Under the pieces are notes generated by a model. That model had not been told where the DNA came from and did no database searches. It was given only the letters and a program-made list of their open reading frames with translations. From NCBI GenBank assembly GCA_028284445.1, contig JANQRS010000061.1, forward strand, positions 124,001-188,000: DNA of 64,000 nt, given 5' to 3'. Shown here piece after piece: positions 25,471-34,715 of this stretch. The position numbers and the translations under genes are program-made. Within the stretch, counting starts at the first letter, position 1. Each line of letters starts with the position of its first letter. The DNA comes from Calditrichia bacterium (GTDB lineage Bacteria; Calditrichota; Calditrichia; RBG-13-44-9; J075).

Positions 25471-26565
25471 ATGAATCGCAAAAAATGGTGGTACAATTCA
25501 GCAAAGAACGTGTTCATGGGAGTGTTTATCGTGCTTTTACAAGTTTGGTCCATCCAGGGCTGCACTGAAAATACAACCAGCGGCGAATTATCCGCTCAGG
25601 CTGAGCAGAATCATGAGCATGAAGTCGGGCAGAATTTGGATGTTCTTACGACAAGCTCGGCGGTTACCTGTCCCCGTGGAACAGTTGATTGGCCCGGGGG
25701 GGCTGACCACACGCCGCCTTGCAATGGTGAAGAGGATCCCGGGGAAGGGTTGAGGTGTTTTGGTTATGCTGCTTCCAGAGCGTTTTGGAGCGCAGGATTC
25801 ACCGAATGCTTTCCAGAGTGTATGGGGTGGGAAGATCGTATTAACAATGGCAACTCACCTTTTTTTGAGCGAATCGAGGTTCTAAATGAAAGTGACTTTC
25901 TAAGCAAGGTTTGCGTTGGGGATATAATCGAATATGGGCAATCACTACATTATGCCTTTGTTACCAAACTGGCGTCAACCCCACCTGGCACACTTGACCA
26001 AATTTTCATTACAGATGCGAATCGTAATGAACACGGAAAAGTCCGCAGCTGGATGCAGCGAAGAAGAATTTGTGATGAAGAAGGTTGTCGGTACATTGAG
26101 AGCGAAGAAATACCGATGGAATGTGGCATTGACTATCGCTCCACCGAAGAGACAGCACAAAAAGTCAAAGAGGATCGCGGTATGCAGGCAATCACTGGCA
26201 TAATACGTCCTCTAACCATCAACTACCTGCCGCCGGCAACTCCCGTTGTCGAAATTAATGACCCTGCCAATGGCAATCCACGTCATTTTAAATGGAATGG
26301 TGACGACATTGCAGACGGATATAAGGTCTATCGCCGGCTCGACAGCTATCCGGGAAATCCGAACGGTACTTATGAACTGATTGCCGATTTTACTGAAACT
26401 GAATATTATGATACCAGTGTTGAGTTATGGTCTGAGGGTACGGCTGGGCCACGGGCGACGGCCTTTTACAAAGTTGTCTCCTATCATCGCCTGAAGCAAT
26501 CAGATGATTCCAATATTTATGTTCTGGACGTTAGAGATCTTGACTCAAACGATGACTCGTTTTAA
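25471..26565 (+). CDS. Lipoprotein with possible CHAP-like (papain-fold) domain and FN3-like C-terminus
   Basis: 364 residues; AAGGAG precedes the ATG. The N-terminal signal ends in a lipobox-like SIQGC. Residues ~70-240 contain a Cys near GLRCFGYAASRAFW and a His in VGDIIEYGQSLHYAFVTK, the spacing expected for CHAP/NlpC-like cysteine peptidases or amidases, and several extra Cys (ECFPECMGWED, RICDEEGCR) that could form disulfides. Residues ~255-355 look like a fibronectin type III domain (PVVEINDP, DGYKVYRRLD, AFYKVVSYHR). A peptidoglycan or protein hydrolase is possible, but the catalytic assignment is tentative. It is cotranscribed with the lipoprotein at 24523 and ends before a strong bidirectional terminator. 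Confidence 0.65.
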   Translation: MNRKKWWYNSAKNVFMGVFIVLLQVWSIQGCTENTTSGELSAQAEQNHEHEVGQNLDVLTTSSAVTCPRGTVDWPGGADHTPPCNGEEDPGEGLRCFGYAASRAFWSAGFTECFPECMGWEDRINNGNSPFFERIEVLNESDFLSKVCVGDIIEYGQSLHYAFVTKLASTPPGTLDQIFITDANRNEHGKVRSWMQRRRICDEEGCRYIESEEIPMECGIDYRSTEETAQKVKEDRGMQAITGIIRPLTINYLPPATPVVEINDPANGNPRHFKWNGDDIADGYKVYRRLDSYPGNPNGTYELIADFTETEYYDTSVELWSEGTAGPRATAFYKVVSYHRLKQSDDSNIYVLDVRDLDSNDDSF

Positions 26566-26629
26566 GCCGGAATATCTACCTGGAGGCGTATAGACTTAGG
26601 CCGTATAATTTGGGGGTAACCCGACAATC

Positions 26630-26666
26630 AAAAAAGGCAGCATCCGTGTGCGGATGCTGCCTTTTC
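26630..26666. terminator. Strong bidirectional rho-independent terminator
   Basis: AAAAAAGGCAGCATCCG, loop TGTG, CGGATGCTGCCTTTTCT: a perfect stem with A-run on the left and T-run on the right. It lies between the convergent genes ending at 26565 (+) and 26694 (-), serving both. Confidence 0.95.
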
Positions 26667-26693
26667 TATCTGAAAAGCTGTGATGGTATGTGC

Positions 26694-28247
26694 TTAAGCT
26701 TTCTGCAATCTTTCCTTCGTAATGGCTGCCACGGTGCCGGCCAGGAAGAGCAGACCAACCAGGTTCGGGAAGGCCATTAGAGCATTACCGATATTACCGA
26801 GGTTCCAGACAATGTTCAGGTAATTGAAATTGTCGCCGGCCAGTGGTGTCAGAATGGCGCCGATAAACAAGAAGGCAATAAACACGTAGCGGAAGGGCAT
26901 AATCACCTTATCACCGCCGAGATATTCGATACATTTTTCGCCGTAGTAAGACCAACCGATCAATGTCGAGTAGCCAAAGAGGAAGGATGAGAAAGCGATA
27001 ATTGCCCCGCCGAGACCGCCGGGAATGACCGAATCAAATGCCTGCTGGGTAACCAGGATACTGGTAATGTTGTTGGTTGCATCGGCGCCTTGCCATGCCT
27101 GGGTTTGCATATAAGCGCCGGTCAAAACGATGGTCAAAGTGGTCATTGTATTTACCAGGATGGTATCAATAAACACACCGGTCATGGCGATAAGGCCGTT
27201 GTTTGTCGGCTCGTTAGATGCCGATGCGCCTTGCGCAATCGCCGCAGAACCGAGACCTGCTTCATTTGACAACAAGCCGCGGCTGACCCCACTTGAAATA
27301 ACCTGACCGACCGCTGCACCAACCAGCGGCTGGATACCAAATGCGGATTCGAAAATTAATACAAATGCTTCCGGAATTTTACTGAAGTTGGCGAGTATGA
27401 CCCAGAGGGCAAAAATGATATAGAAGACGATCATACCAGGAACCAGGCGTTCCGAAACTTTACCGATCTTCTTAATGCCGCCGATGATGACCATACCGAC
27501 CATAATGGCAATCAGCGCGCCGATGCCGTAGTAGAAAATAGCCGGAGCCTGGTCAGCAGCGGTGCCACCGTACATAAATTGATTTAAGGTGTTGGCCAGG
27601 GATGCGGTCATGGAATTCGACTGGGCCATATTCCCGGTGCCAATTAGACAGGCAATCACGCCGCAGACTGCAAAGGCAACCCCAAGCGTGCGTCCAAGCT
27701 TCTTATTCTTAAGACCCTTCTCGACATAATACATCGGGCCACCGGCCATGGTACCGTTTGGCGCGACTTCGCGATAATGAACACCAAGGAAGCCTTCTGC
27801 ATACTTGGTAGCCATTCCGAATAGACCGGCAATCCACATCCATAAGGGAGCGCCCGGCCCGCCAAGGGCAATCGCCGTGGCCACACCGGCAATATTTCCA
27901 TTGCCAACGGTTGCTGCCAGGGCAGTCATCAGCGCGGCAAACGGGGAGATATCACCATCACCTTCTTCTGAGCGGGATTCTTTGGAAAAAATCAATTTAA
28001 TGGACTGAACGAGGTGAGTAAACTGCAATCCGCGGAGCACGATGGTTAAGATGATACCGGTGCCCACAAGGAAGGGGATCATTGTATACTGACCCCAGAG
28101 AAAGGAGTCTAATTGGCCGCTATATTGTAGGAGATTGTCGAAAAAGGTGGGTTCCGGGTCGTTGCCATCTTGGAAAGTGCTGGCTAGCGCAGTGTTGCAC
28201 CAGGCCAAAAAGACGGTCCCCGTGAAGAACAATTTCTTTATGGACAT
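26694..28247 (-). CDS. Alanine/glycine:cation (sodium) symporter family protein
   Basis: 517 residues with about 10-11 hydrophobic spans, an inner-membrane importer of the AGCS family that couples alanine or glycine uptake to sodium or protons. The family signature is visible near residues 125-160 (GGPGAPLWMWIAGLFGMATK, AEGFLGVHYRE). Other conserved segments are GNGNIAGVATA, GVSRGLLSNEAGLGSAA and LFGYSTLIGWSYYGEK. A signal-like segment (residues 1-23) precedes the mature protein, a little longer than many relatives. GAAAGG precedes the ATG. Monocistronic; it ends at a shared terminator. No glycine riboswitch was seen upstream. Confidence 0.95.
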   Translation of the reverse strand: MSIKKLFFTGTVFLAWCNTALASTFQDGNDPEPTFFDNLLQYSGQLDSFLWGQYTMIPFLVGTGIILTIVLRGLQFTHLVQSIKLIFSKESRSEEGDGDISPFAALMTALAATVGNGNIAGVATAIALGGPGAPLWMWIAGLFGMATKYAEGFLGVHYREVAPNGTMAGGPMYYVEKGLKNKKLGRTLGVAFAVCGVIACLIGTGNMAQSNSMTASLANTLNQFMYGGTAADQAPAIFYYGIGALIAIMVGMVIIGGIKKIGKVSERLVPGMIVFYIIFALWVILANFSKIPEAFVLIFESAFGIQPLVGAAVGQVISSGVSRGLLSNEAGLGSAAIAQGASASNEPTNNGLIAMTGVFIDTILVNTMTTLTIVLTGAYMQTQAWQGADATNNITSILVTQQAFDSVIPGGLGGAIIAFSSFLFGYSTLIGWSYYGEKCIEYLGGDKVIMPFRYVFIAFLFIGAILTPLAGDNFNYLNIVWNLGNIGNALMAFPNLVGLLFLAGTVAAITKERLQKA

Positions 28248-28849
28248 ATTGGTTCCTTTCGCAGGTTACCCTTACATGAAGACCGTCAGCTATTCGATCG
28301 TCGATTCGGTCCCGGGAATTCGATTCTTGATGCTGCAACTACTGTAAAATCAGGTAAAAAGATGAATTTGTCGTCAAACGCTGATGAATATAGCCAACTC
28401 CCAAAAATAATCAAAAAAAAAGTGGAACCTTTCCGGATAAATTACGGTATCTACGTTCATCACAGCTTGGTGTTTGCAGTATCGGAGTTGTCTTTGTTGT
28501 GCAAAATTGAGCACGAAATCCGGGATCGTATCCCGCCAAAGACCCAAATCACTTGACGGGAAACTCCCCCTTCCTGCAAGTGACGAACAGAGTGTGGCGT
28601 ACAGTCGAACGGCGGCAATCCCCCAGCTTCTCGTTTGGCAAGCCACCTCTGTTTTTTTTTGCAAAATATTGAGACTGGAGACTAGGGATGATAGACACGG
28701 GATTTGCGGTTGCTGTTTTGCAGATTTGATGTTTTACAGATTTGCCCATTTGCTGATTTAACCTTCACTTGTGTTCCGCTGAAACCTTTTCTATTTTCAC
28801 ACATCTCACTATCGACAATTGACGTCAGACATTTGTCAATGTAAAAGCT
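28248..28849. other. Intergenic region with palindromes and repeat fragments
   Basis: About 600 bases without a convincing gene, between the symporter (-) and the tmRNA (+). It contains CGGGAT-CGT-ATCCCG (about 28522-28536), CACTTG/CAAGTG (about 28551-28582), a TTGAGACTGGAGACT fragment (about 28668-28682) of the 9244 repeat family, and low-complexity CAGATTTG-like repeats (28715-28760). A TTGACG (28819-28824) with TAAAAG 17 bases later could be the tmRNA promoter, though it sits very close to the mature 5' end. Confidence 0.55.
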
Positions 28850-29230
28850 GGGGACGTACTGGCTTCGACGAGCAGTGAAGAACATTAGAACTGCATGCCG
28901 GGATTTCTCGTTACCCCGAGGCGTCGGCCCTGACTTCGGTCAGTAATTAGCGGGAAAACCAAATAAGTGCCGATTACGATTACGCACTGGCTGCCTAATT
29001 TAGGCTAGCCCGCTCACTGCGGCCCCTACCTGTCGGGGAAGCAGATGGGCGCCGATAATGGCAGGGCGATCTGTGAATTTTTTCGGTGTTTGCAGATTCG
29101 ATTCAGCCGGAATCGCTGGTGGCGGGCTCGTCAGACTGCCCAATATCAGTTAAACTCAACCGTCTGACTAAGCATGTAGAGGGTCTTTTGGTCTCCTGTC
29201 CGGACCCGGGTTCGATTCCCGGCGTCTCCA
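28850..29230 (+). ncRNA. ssrA: tmRNA (ssrA)
   Basis: The 5' end GGGGACG pairs with 3' CGTCTCC in a 7-bp acceptor stem (one G-U), followed by discriminator A; CCA is not encoded. The 5' part reads GGGGACGTACTGGCTTCGACG, typical of tmRNA, described here by its first bases only. The T arm is CCGGG/CCCGG around TTCGATT. The tag frame is 28969-28998: GCC GAT TAC GAT TAC GCA CTG GCT GCC TAA, giving ADYDYALAA after the charged Ala; a TAAGT precedes the resume codon. tmRNA with SmpB rescues stalled ribosomes and tags the product for proteolysis. The ~380-base length is normal. Confidence 0.96.
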
Positions 29231-29240
29231 CAAGAATGAA

Positions 29241-29271
29241 AAGCCGCCTGTTTACACAGGCGGCTTTTTTT
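29241..29271. terminator. Terminator after tmRNA, probably bidirectional
   Basis: AAGCCGCCTG, loop TTTACA, CAGGCGGCTT followed by a T-run (to 29271) and preceded by A residues. It ends the tmRNA transcript and lies opposite the 3' end of the receptor gene ending at 29294 on the minus strand. Confidence 0.95.
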
Positions 29272-29293
29272 GTTGAAATTGGTTTTATCTATC

Positions 29294-32080
29294 CTACATC
29301 TTCCAAATCAATCTCGCCATAACAAATCGGCCGATTTTCGGTGCGCCGACAAATTCGCGATGTTGCTCGTCAAAGAGGTTTAAGGCGTGAATGTCAAAGC
29401 GCAGGCCGGGCACGAGATCGTCGAATCGATAACCTACCCCCAAATCAACCAGGAAATAAGGATCTGCTTCTCCGCTGAAAAATCCGGTAATCATTGGAAA
29501 TCCATTCGAATAACGCATGGTGGCATTCATGGCAAAATTCTCGTAGAGGCGATAATTGAGTCCCCAGGAAGCCTTGAATTTCGGCGCATTGATGGTGAGG
29601 ATGCGCCCGCTGCCTGCATCGCCGAGATCAGCATCATCAAAAATATCATTGCTCAAAAAGGAAATATTACCAAAGAGATCGAGGTCGTTTGAAACGAAGA
29701 TCTGCGTGGAGGCATCGAATCCCCAATAGGTAATCCGTCCAAAATTCACGCTGGTTAAAACCATTTCGCCCGGGTTTGGGTTTTCAACCGGCTGAACAAT
29801 GGCTACCGGTGTCACCGCCAGGTTGCTTAGCGTTGAATCGCCATCGGCAAGCTGCGTCAATACCGCTGCCAATTGTTGAATGTCTTCATCGGTAAGGCCT
29901 AGCGTCTGTAAACCGGCATTCGAGCGAAATGCAGCCAGCAAGGCGTTCTGAAAGTCGGCCATAATATTTGATGCATATACCAGCGGGGTGGCGGATTCGA
30001 GCGTGCCCAGGAAGTTTTCGCGGATGGTGAAGAACAGATCGCTGGTCACGATAAAACGATCTGCGAGGGTACCCTTGTAGCCAATTTCAAATGTTTGATT
30101 TGACGTCGGACGGATTGGAGCGAGGTCGTCAATTGTATCAACAAAGCGCACGTCCTCACCAAAGTTGCGGGTGAGAGCCAATTGGCCCTGACTGAATGCA
30201 TCAATCGGATTGTTGGCCGGATTGATGGCTGACAGAATCAGTCCCGATTCCTGAATAGAAAATCCCGGAAGTACATTGGTTGTTGCGATCAGTTGATTGT
30301 AAAACTGATTGAAGAGAGGATCTATTTCCACACCAACCGGTTGGGGATTGCCGAAGTTGAGAGGATCGAGGCTGGATGCCACCAGATCCGTTCCGGCCAG
30401 CGCCAGGTAGTCTGCATTGCGATTGTAGTTAAAACCATCGGCATTTCCCATAACCCGAATGGCCAGAGGTGAGTTTCCGCTGCTCGACTCGGACACTGCC
30501 AGCAGATCCACAAAAGTTCGCAATGATGAAATCGTGGCAAATGTCTTGTTATAGAATGCGCGAATGAAGTTTTTGCGCGACGGCTTAAAAACAACGCCCA
30601 GGCGGGGACCGGTATTGAAGCGCTTGTTGATATTGTCGTAGTCGACCCGGGTTGCCATTGTCAGGTCCAACTTGCGATGCACGCCGATGGTAGATTGAAA
30701 ATAGAAACCGACCTCAATCAAATCATCTTTTTCTTCGAAGCGGCCATGCAATGAACCATCCGTCTGTGGATTCAATACCCCTAAATCCGCGCCGACGATG
30801 AAACGGCCTCGTTGGCCCGGCAGGATGAAATTGTATTGCTGCTGAATACGGGCTATTCCGGAATTTTCACTGAGTAAGAGATCCGGCGCCGAATAGGAAA
30901 AACCATCCTTGATGTTCAGCTTGCTGTAATGCGCCTGGCCAAAGTAGTTTCCGGAGGTGAACTGCAGATGGAAGAAGGAGGTAAATGCATCAGGCAAACG
31001 CACGGTCGCAGAATTTGGCGTTGGCAAATTGGTTTCCAGGGTGCTAATGCCGGCATTGAGCATCACCCGGGCGTTTGCGTTGATCAAATACTCCAGGCGG
31101 CCGTAGACGTTGGTCCGTCGGTTAAAGTAATCACGTGGGGCGATATCCTGAGAGAGGACCAGTTGATCATGTGAGTCGTTGCTGTTATACTCCCAATCGC
31201 GTGCCTGATTATGATCAACGACAATCTTGTAGCCGAGCCTTCCGGACATGCTGCTGCCTGCGTGCCGCAGCGCAGTCTGAAAGGACTCCCGCTGCCCGCC
31301 GCTCATCATAATGGTGGTGCCGGGAGAGCTCAACGGACTTTTTGTGACGAAGTGTACCACGCCGCTCTCAACACCGGAGCCGTAGAGCGATGAGCCCGGC
31401 CCGCGAAGTATTTCAATACGATCGATATCAATCTGACTAAAGGGCATCGCCTGATACAAATTGCCGCCAATCGACGGTAGGCCGGCGTTGCGGAAGTCGG
31501 TTAGAATTTGAGTCGATGTTGACAAGTAGTCATTAAATCCACGAATGCCGATCTCGTAGCGATCAACACCGCTGCGGGCAATATCGACCCCGGCGACCTT
31601 GCGAAGCGCCGTAACAGGGGAGAGGCTCACCTCTGTCTCGATTTCTTGTTCGTCCAGGATGGTTGTTGAGCTGGTGGAGGTAACAATTTGTTCGATTTGC
31701 CAGGGCGCAGTAACGATAACTGCGTTCAAGTCATAAGATGATAGCTCAAGGCGAATGTCAAGATTCTTGGCTTGACCGCGGGCCAACTGCAGCTGGATGG
31801 ACGTCTCTTCGTAACCGACGTATTGAATGTGGATGGTGTAGACACCGGATTCGATCTCGATAAAGAGGTATTCCCCGGAATCATTGCTAAATGTAGCATC
31901 AACCATTTGATTTGTTACGCCGTCAACAAGGATCAAATTTGCGCCTGGCAGGGGAGTGCTGTTATTGGTATCCAGGATGAAGCCGCGGATAGACGCCTCC
32001 GCCTGCGCGAAAAGCTGGCCTGCGCCCAGTATTCCTGATATCAGAATTGCCGGGAGAATAAATTTTATCAAGCGAATCAT
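29294..32080 (-). CDS. TonB-dependent outer-membrane receptor with carboxypeptidase-like N-terminal domain (paralog 1)
   Basis: 928 residues. A signal peptide (residues ~1-26, ending LFAQA) precedes a CarboxypepD_reg-like domain (~30-110: IRGFILDTNN, VYTIHIQYVGYEE). The plug domain (~125-240) has VTALRKVAGVDIARSG, GIRGFNDYLSTS, IEILRGPGSSLYGSG. The remainder is a beta-barrel ending in Trp-Lys-Met. Such receptors import bulky substrates across the outer membrane using TonB energy. A second receptor (34716-37496) is clearly paralogous over its whole length, and a TonB-like fusion gene lies between them in the same orientation. The substrate is unknown; no SusD gene is present. Translation ends 23 bases from the tmRNA terminator. 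Confidence 0.93.
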   Translation of the reverse strand: MIRLIKFILPAILISGILGAGQLFAQAEASIRGFILDTNNSTPLPGANLILVDGVTNQMVDATFSNDSGEYLFIEIESGVYTIHIQYVGYEETSIQLQLARGQAKNLDIRLELSSYDLNAVIVTAPWQIEQIVTSTSSTTILDEQEIETEVSLSPVTALRKVAGVDIARSGVDRYEIGIRGFNDYLSTSTQILTDFRNAGLPSIGGNLYQAMPFSQIDIDRIEILRGPGSSLYGSGVESGVVHFVTKSPLSSPGTTIMMSGGQRESFQTALRHAGSSMSGRLGYKIVVDHNQARDWEYNSNDSHDQLVLSQDIAPRDYFNRRTNVYGRLEYLINANARVMLNAGISTLETNLPTPNSATVRLPDAFTSFFHLQFTSGNYFGQAHYSKLNIKDGFSYSAPDLLLSENSGIARIQQQYNFILPGQRGRFIVGADLGVLNPQTDGSLHGRFEEKDDLIEVGFYFQSTIGVHRKLDLTMATRVDYDNINKRFNTGPRLGVVFKPSRKNFIRAFYNKTFATISSLRTFVDLLAVSESSSGNSPLAIRVMGNADGFNYNRNADYLALAGTDLVASSLDPLNFGNPQPVGVEIDPLFNQFYNQLIATTNVLPGFSIQESGLILSAINPANNPIDAFSQGQLALTRNFGEDVRFVDTIDDLAPIRPTSNQTFEIGYKGTLADRFIVTSDLFFTIRENFLGTLESATPLVYASNIMADFQNALLAAFRSNAGLQTLGLTDEDIQQLAAVLTQLADGDSTLSNLAVTPVAIVQPVENPNPGEMVLTSVNFGRITYWGFDASTQIFVSNDLDLFGNISFLSNDIFDDADLGDAGSGRILTINAPKFKASWGLNYRLYENFAMNATMRYSNGFPMITGFFSGEADPYFLVDLGVGYRFDDLVPGLRFDIHALNLFDEQHREFVGAPKIGRFVMARLIWKM

Positions 32081-32254
32081 GTCAATGTCCTGTTTGTGCT
32101 AAACTGCGGTTTCAAAAAGGCCGTATCCAGACTGAAAAATATATCTTCTCGCGCGGGCCTGGCTGCGATACATCACTGCCTCAAAAAAGAAATTTTCAGA
32201 AAAGTGAAATAAAATCCGGCAGCTGGAAAATGCGCCGTCAGGGCTGGAAAGTAT

Positions 32255-32287
32255 GTCCGGCGACGCGCGGGCAGTGCGACGCCGGAC
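32255..32287. repeat. GTCCGGCG hairpin between the TonB fusion and receptor genes
   Basis: GTCCGGCG (32255-32262) and CGCCGGAC (32280-32287) form a perfect 8-bp stem with a 17-base GC-rich loop. It lies in the 240-base gap downstream of the TonB fusion gene. With no T-run it may attenuate or stabilise the mRNA rather than terminate it. Confidence 0.5.
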
Positions 32288-32320
32288 GATGGCTTATCGT
32301 CAGTACTGACAGAAGCCAAT

Positions 32321-34675
32321 TTAACGGCCTAGCTTGAACTCAAATCTTTCAACAATGCGAAAATTAACCGGAACTCCGCCAACAGTACCAGTTTTGTATC
32401 GATATTTTTTCAAGGCGCGAATAGCTGAATCCGTAAAGGCCTGACCATCGCTTCTTAGAATGCGATAGTTCTTCAGCCGGCCGTCGCGGCCAACGATAAC
32501 TTCGATCAGAACATTCCCTTCCGCGCCGGATTTCAGGTGAATCCGTGGATAGTCCGGTGCCTGGCGACGCAGGTATTCCCGCTGGCCACCATCGAGCATC
32601 GACTCGATGTAAGGATCCTGCTGGCGGATAACCGGATTCTCGGAGGGGCGACTGGCATCCGGAAAAGCACCGCGATCGCTACTTGCCAGGTATGGCGCTT
32701 CATCCGCATTATCTGATTCGGTTGCCGCGAGAAAATCACTGTCGGTATCTGAATCATCCGCTTTTAATACTTCCTGAACTTCGCTCAGAAAATCACTGTA
32801 GTTCACTGTTTCATCGCTACCGCTATGCCCGTTGGACCCTACAGCCTCTTTTGCTAGTTCCGGTTCCGGCTTGACAATCGGTGGCGTTGCGGGTGGCGTA
32901 TCTATTTTTTCCGCGCTGCTACTGCTGCCGCTGTGGCTGGAGGCCGCCAATGCAGCTTCAACTTCATTGATTGCCGGTTCGGCTATGTCATCTTTTGGCG
33001 TCGATACGATCGGCTCTGGTTTTTTCACCGGTGGCTTTGAAACGATTGGCTCCGATTCCTTGACCGGTTCCGTCTTGATTGCAATTGGATCTGGCTTTTT
33101 CACCGGCGGCTTGGAAACAATCGGCTCCGGTTTTTTCACCGGCGGTGTTTTGACTGCAATCGGATCCGACTCTTCCTTCGCTGGCTTGGATACGACCGGC
33201 TCCGGTTTTTTCACCGGTGGTTTAGACACAATCGGATCGGGCTTCTTAACTGGTGGTGTTTTGGCCGCAATCGGATCCGGCTTCTTCACCGGCGGCTTGG
33301 AGACGACCGGTTCCGGTTTCTTAGCCGGTGGCTTTGAAACAATCGGATCAGGTTTCTTTGCAGGCGGTTTGGACACAATCGGATCTGGCTTTTTCACCGG
33401 CGGCTTGGATACAATTGGATCTGGCGTCTTCACCGTTGGTGTTTTTGCTGCAATCGGATCTGGCTGCTTGACCGGTGGTTTGGATACGACCGGTTCCGGT
33501 TTCTTGGCTGGTGGCTTTGAAACAATCGGATCAGGTTTCTTTGCAGGCGGTTTGGACACAATCGGCTCCGGTTTTTTCACTGGTGGCTTGGATACGATTG
33601 GATCTGGCTTCTTTACCGGTGTACGTGTAACCGTCGGTGATTTTGGGGTCCTGTCCGGCGTGCTTGAAGCTTGTGGTTTTGAGGTGCTTCTGGCTGGCCG
33701 CTTCGGTTCACGAATAGAAGCAGCAGAAAGCGTGTTATCGACAACCTCAGACCCATTTACGCCATGACCGGACGGGGTCGGCTTAAAGCGAGCAATGCGC
33801 TCGGCAGTCCGCTCCCTTGAGTCCTGATCCGGCGCCTTGTCGAGCAAGGGCAGGAAACTCACGCTGCCATACTTGGCGTTGCGGCGGCGATCATAAATTT
33901 TGCCGCGAATCTGTTCCGGGTCTTCTGTGCGCCAGAAGTTGTTCTGCGACATAATGCCGTTTTGCGAGTGATTGTAGACGTCGAAGTCGAAGTTGTCGAA
34001 GATCTGATTTTTGCCCGATGATTGTCCCTCTTCCGGATTCACATGTCCAAGATCCGGCAGGGAGAAGTCATACACTGCAATACCATTGGCATTCTTGCGA
34101 ATTTCGCATCCTTCGATAACCGGATTTGAATACAGCTCGCAATGAATACCCATCATACCATTTTGAGAAATGCGACTCAGTGAAATTTGCGGATGCGACC
34201 GTACTTCACAATTGATACCTGAGTAGTAGTTATACTGAATAGTACTTTGATAAATGATAGGGGAGCTTCCGATGCAGCGAATGCCGGAATAGGCATATTC
34301 AACGACACAATTCTTTAATTCGGAATAGTTCTCTGACGATTTGAAAACGATGCCGTACCAGTCATGCATTCTCTTGTCATTCGATGCTGAGGTGAAATGG
34401 ATGCGTCCTGATCCCTCTTCGCCGCGAGCCAGGATTTTGCCGAAGACAATGAACTCCAGGCCTTTTTCACGTGGATGTTGTTTCGGCACAAATTTGATCT
34501 TTGTGCCCGGCTTAATGGTTAGCGTGACACCACGTTCTACGATAATGTTACCGTCGACGAGGATTTCACCGGACCAATTGGTGTCTTCGCTGATACTACC
34601 GGATACAGTTTTTGCTGCGATGGGAAGCACCAGGCATGTGATCAAGATAAGGATGATGCGTTGTACCTGTCTCAT
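32321..34675 (-). CDS. Beta-helix / KP-repeat / TonB C-terminal fusion protein
   Basis: 784 residues from the ATG at 34675, chosen for AAGGAG 8 bases upstream. The N-terminus is a signal peptide or anchor (IILILITCLVLPIAAKT). Residues ~25-290 look like a right-handed parallel beta-helix (VDGNIIVERGVTLTIKPGTK, then repeated short motifs such as IRCIGSSPIIYQSTI and INCEVRSHPQISLSRI). Residues ~355-560 are 17 copies of a 12-13 residue unit, for example KKPDPIVSKPPV. After an acidic Ser-rich stretch the last ~95 residues are a typical TonB C-terminal domain (APDYPRIHLKSGAEGNVLIE, DGRLKNYRILRSDG). TonB C-termini bind TonB boxes of receptors; here two receptors flank the gene. The beta-helix replaces the usual simple anchor. 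Confidence 0.85.
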   Translation of the reverse strand: MRQVQRIILILITCLVLPIAAKTVSGSISEDTNWSGEILVDGNIIVERGVTLTIKPGTKIKFVPKQHPREKGLEFIVFGKILARGEEGSGRIHFTSASNDKRMHDWYGIVFKSSENYSELKNCVVEYAYSGIRCIGSSPIIYQSTIQYNYYSGINCEVRSHPQISLSRISQNGMMGIHCELYSNPVIEGCEIRKNANGIAVYDFSLPDLGHVNPEEGQSSGKNQIFDNFDFDVYNHSQNGIMSQNNFWRTEDPEQIRGKIYDRRRNAKYGSVSFLPLLDKAPDQDSRERTAERIARFKPTPSGHGVNGSEVVDNTLSAASIREPKRPARSTSKPQASSTPDRTPKSPTVTRTPVKKPDPIVSKPPVKKPEPIVSKPPAKKPDPIVSKPPAKKPEPVVSKPPVKQPDPIAAKTPTVKTPDPIVSKPPVKKPDPIVSKPPAKKPDPIVSKPPAKKPEPVVSKPPVKKPDPIAAKTPPVKKPDPIVSKPPVKKPEPVVSKPAKEESDPIAVKTPPVKKPEPIVSKPPVKKPDPIAIKTEPVKESEPIVSKPPVKKPEPIVSTPKDDIAEPAINEVEAALAASSHSGSSSSAEKIDTPPATPPIVKPEPELAKEAVGSNGHSGSDETVNYSDFLSEVQEVLKADDSDTDSDFLAATESDNADEAPYLASSDRGAFPDASRPSENPVIRQQDPYIESMLDGGQREYLRRQAPDYPRIHLKSGAEGNVLIEVIVGRDGRLKNYRILRSDGQAFTDSAIRALKKYRYKTGTVGGVPVNFRIVERFEFKLGR
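33003..33611 (-). repeat. 17-unit coding repeat (12-13 residues) in the TonB fusion
   Basis: Seventeen tandem units with consensus KKPxPIVSKPPV, where x alternates D/E. Units 1-5 and 6-10 share one order, each ending in a variant PDPIAAKTP unit, showing a five-unit higher-order duplication. Lys/Pro repeats of this kind are typical of TonB periplasm-spanning linkers. The opposite strand is open over 900 bases because of the repeat, but it is not a gene. Confidence 0.9.
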
Positions 34676-34715
34676 TTGAGCGACTCCTTGCGATACTGAA
34701 ATTGCGGCATCGGGA

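Noticed and set aside
28819..28847. Confident tmRNA promoter (TTGACG ... TAAAAG, 17-base spacer)
   Set aside because: The start site would fall at or after the mature 5' end, leaving little leader for RNase P; kept only as a possibility.
29100..29230. Separate tRNA gene near 29200
   Set aside because: The TTCGATT arm and acceptor belong to the tmRNA; no anticodon arm is present.
32832..33767. Long plus-strand open frame (311 residues, Gly/Ser/Phe-rich) opposite the TonB fusion
   Set aside because: It is the antisense image of the KP-repeat coding region and carries no start signal or homology; repetitive DNA keeps the frame open.
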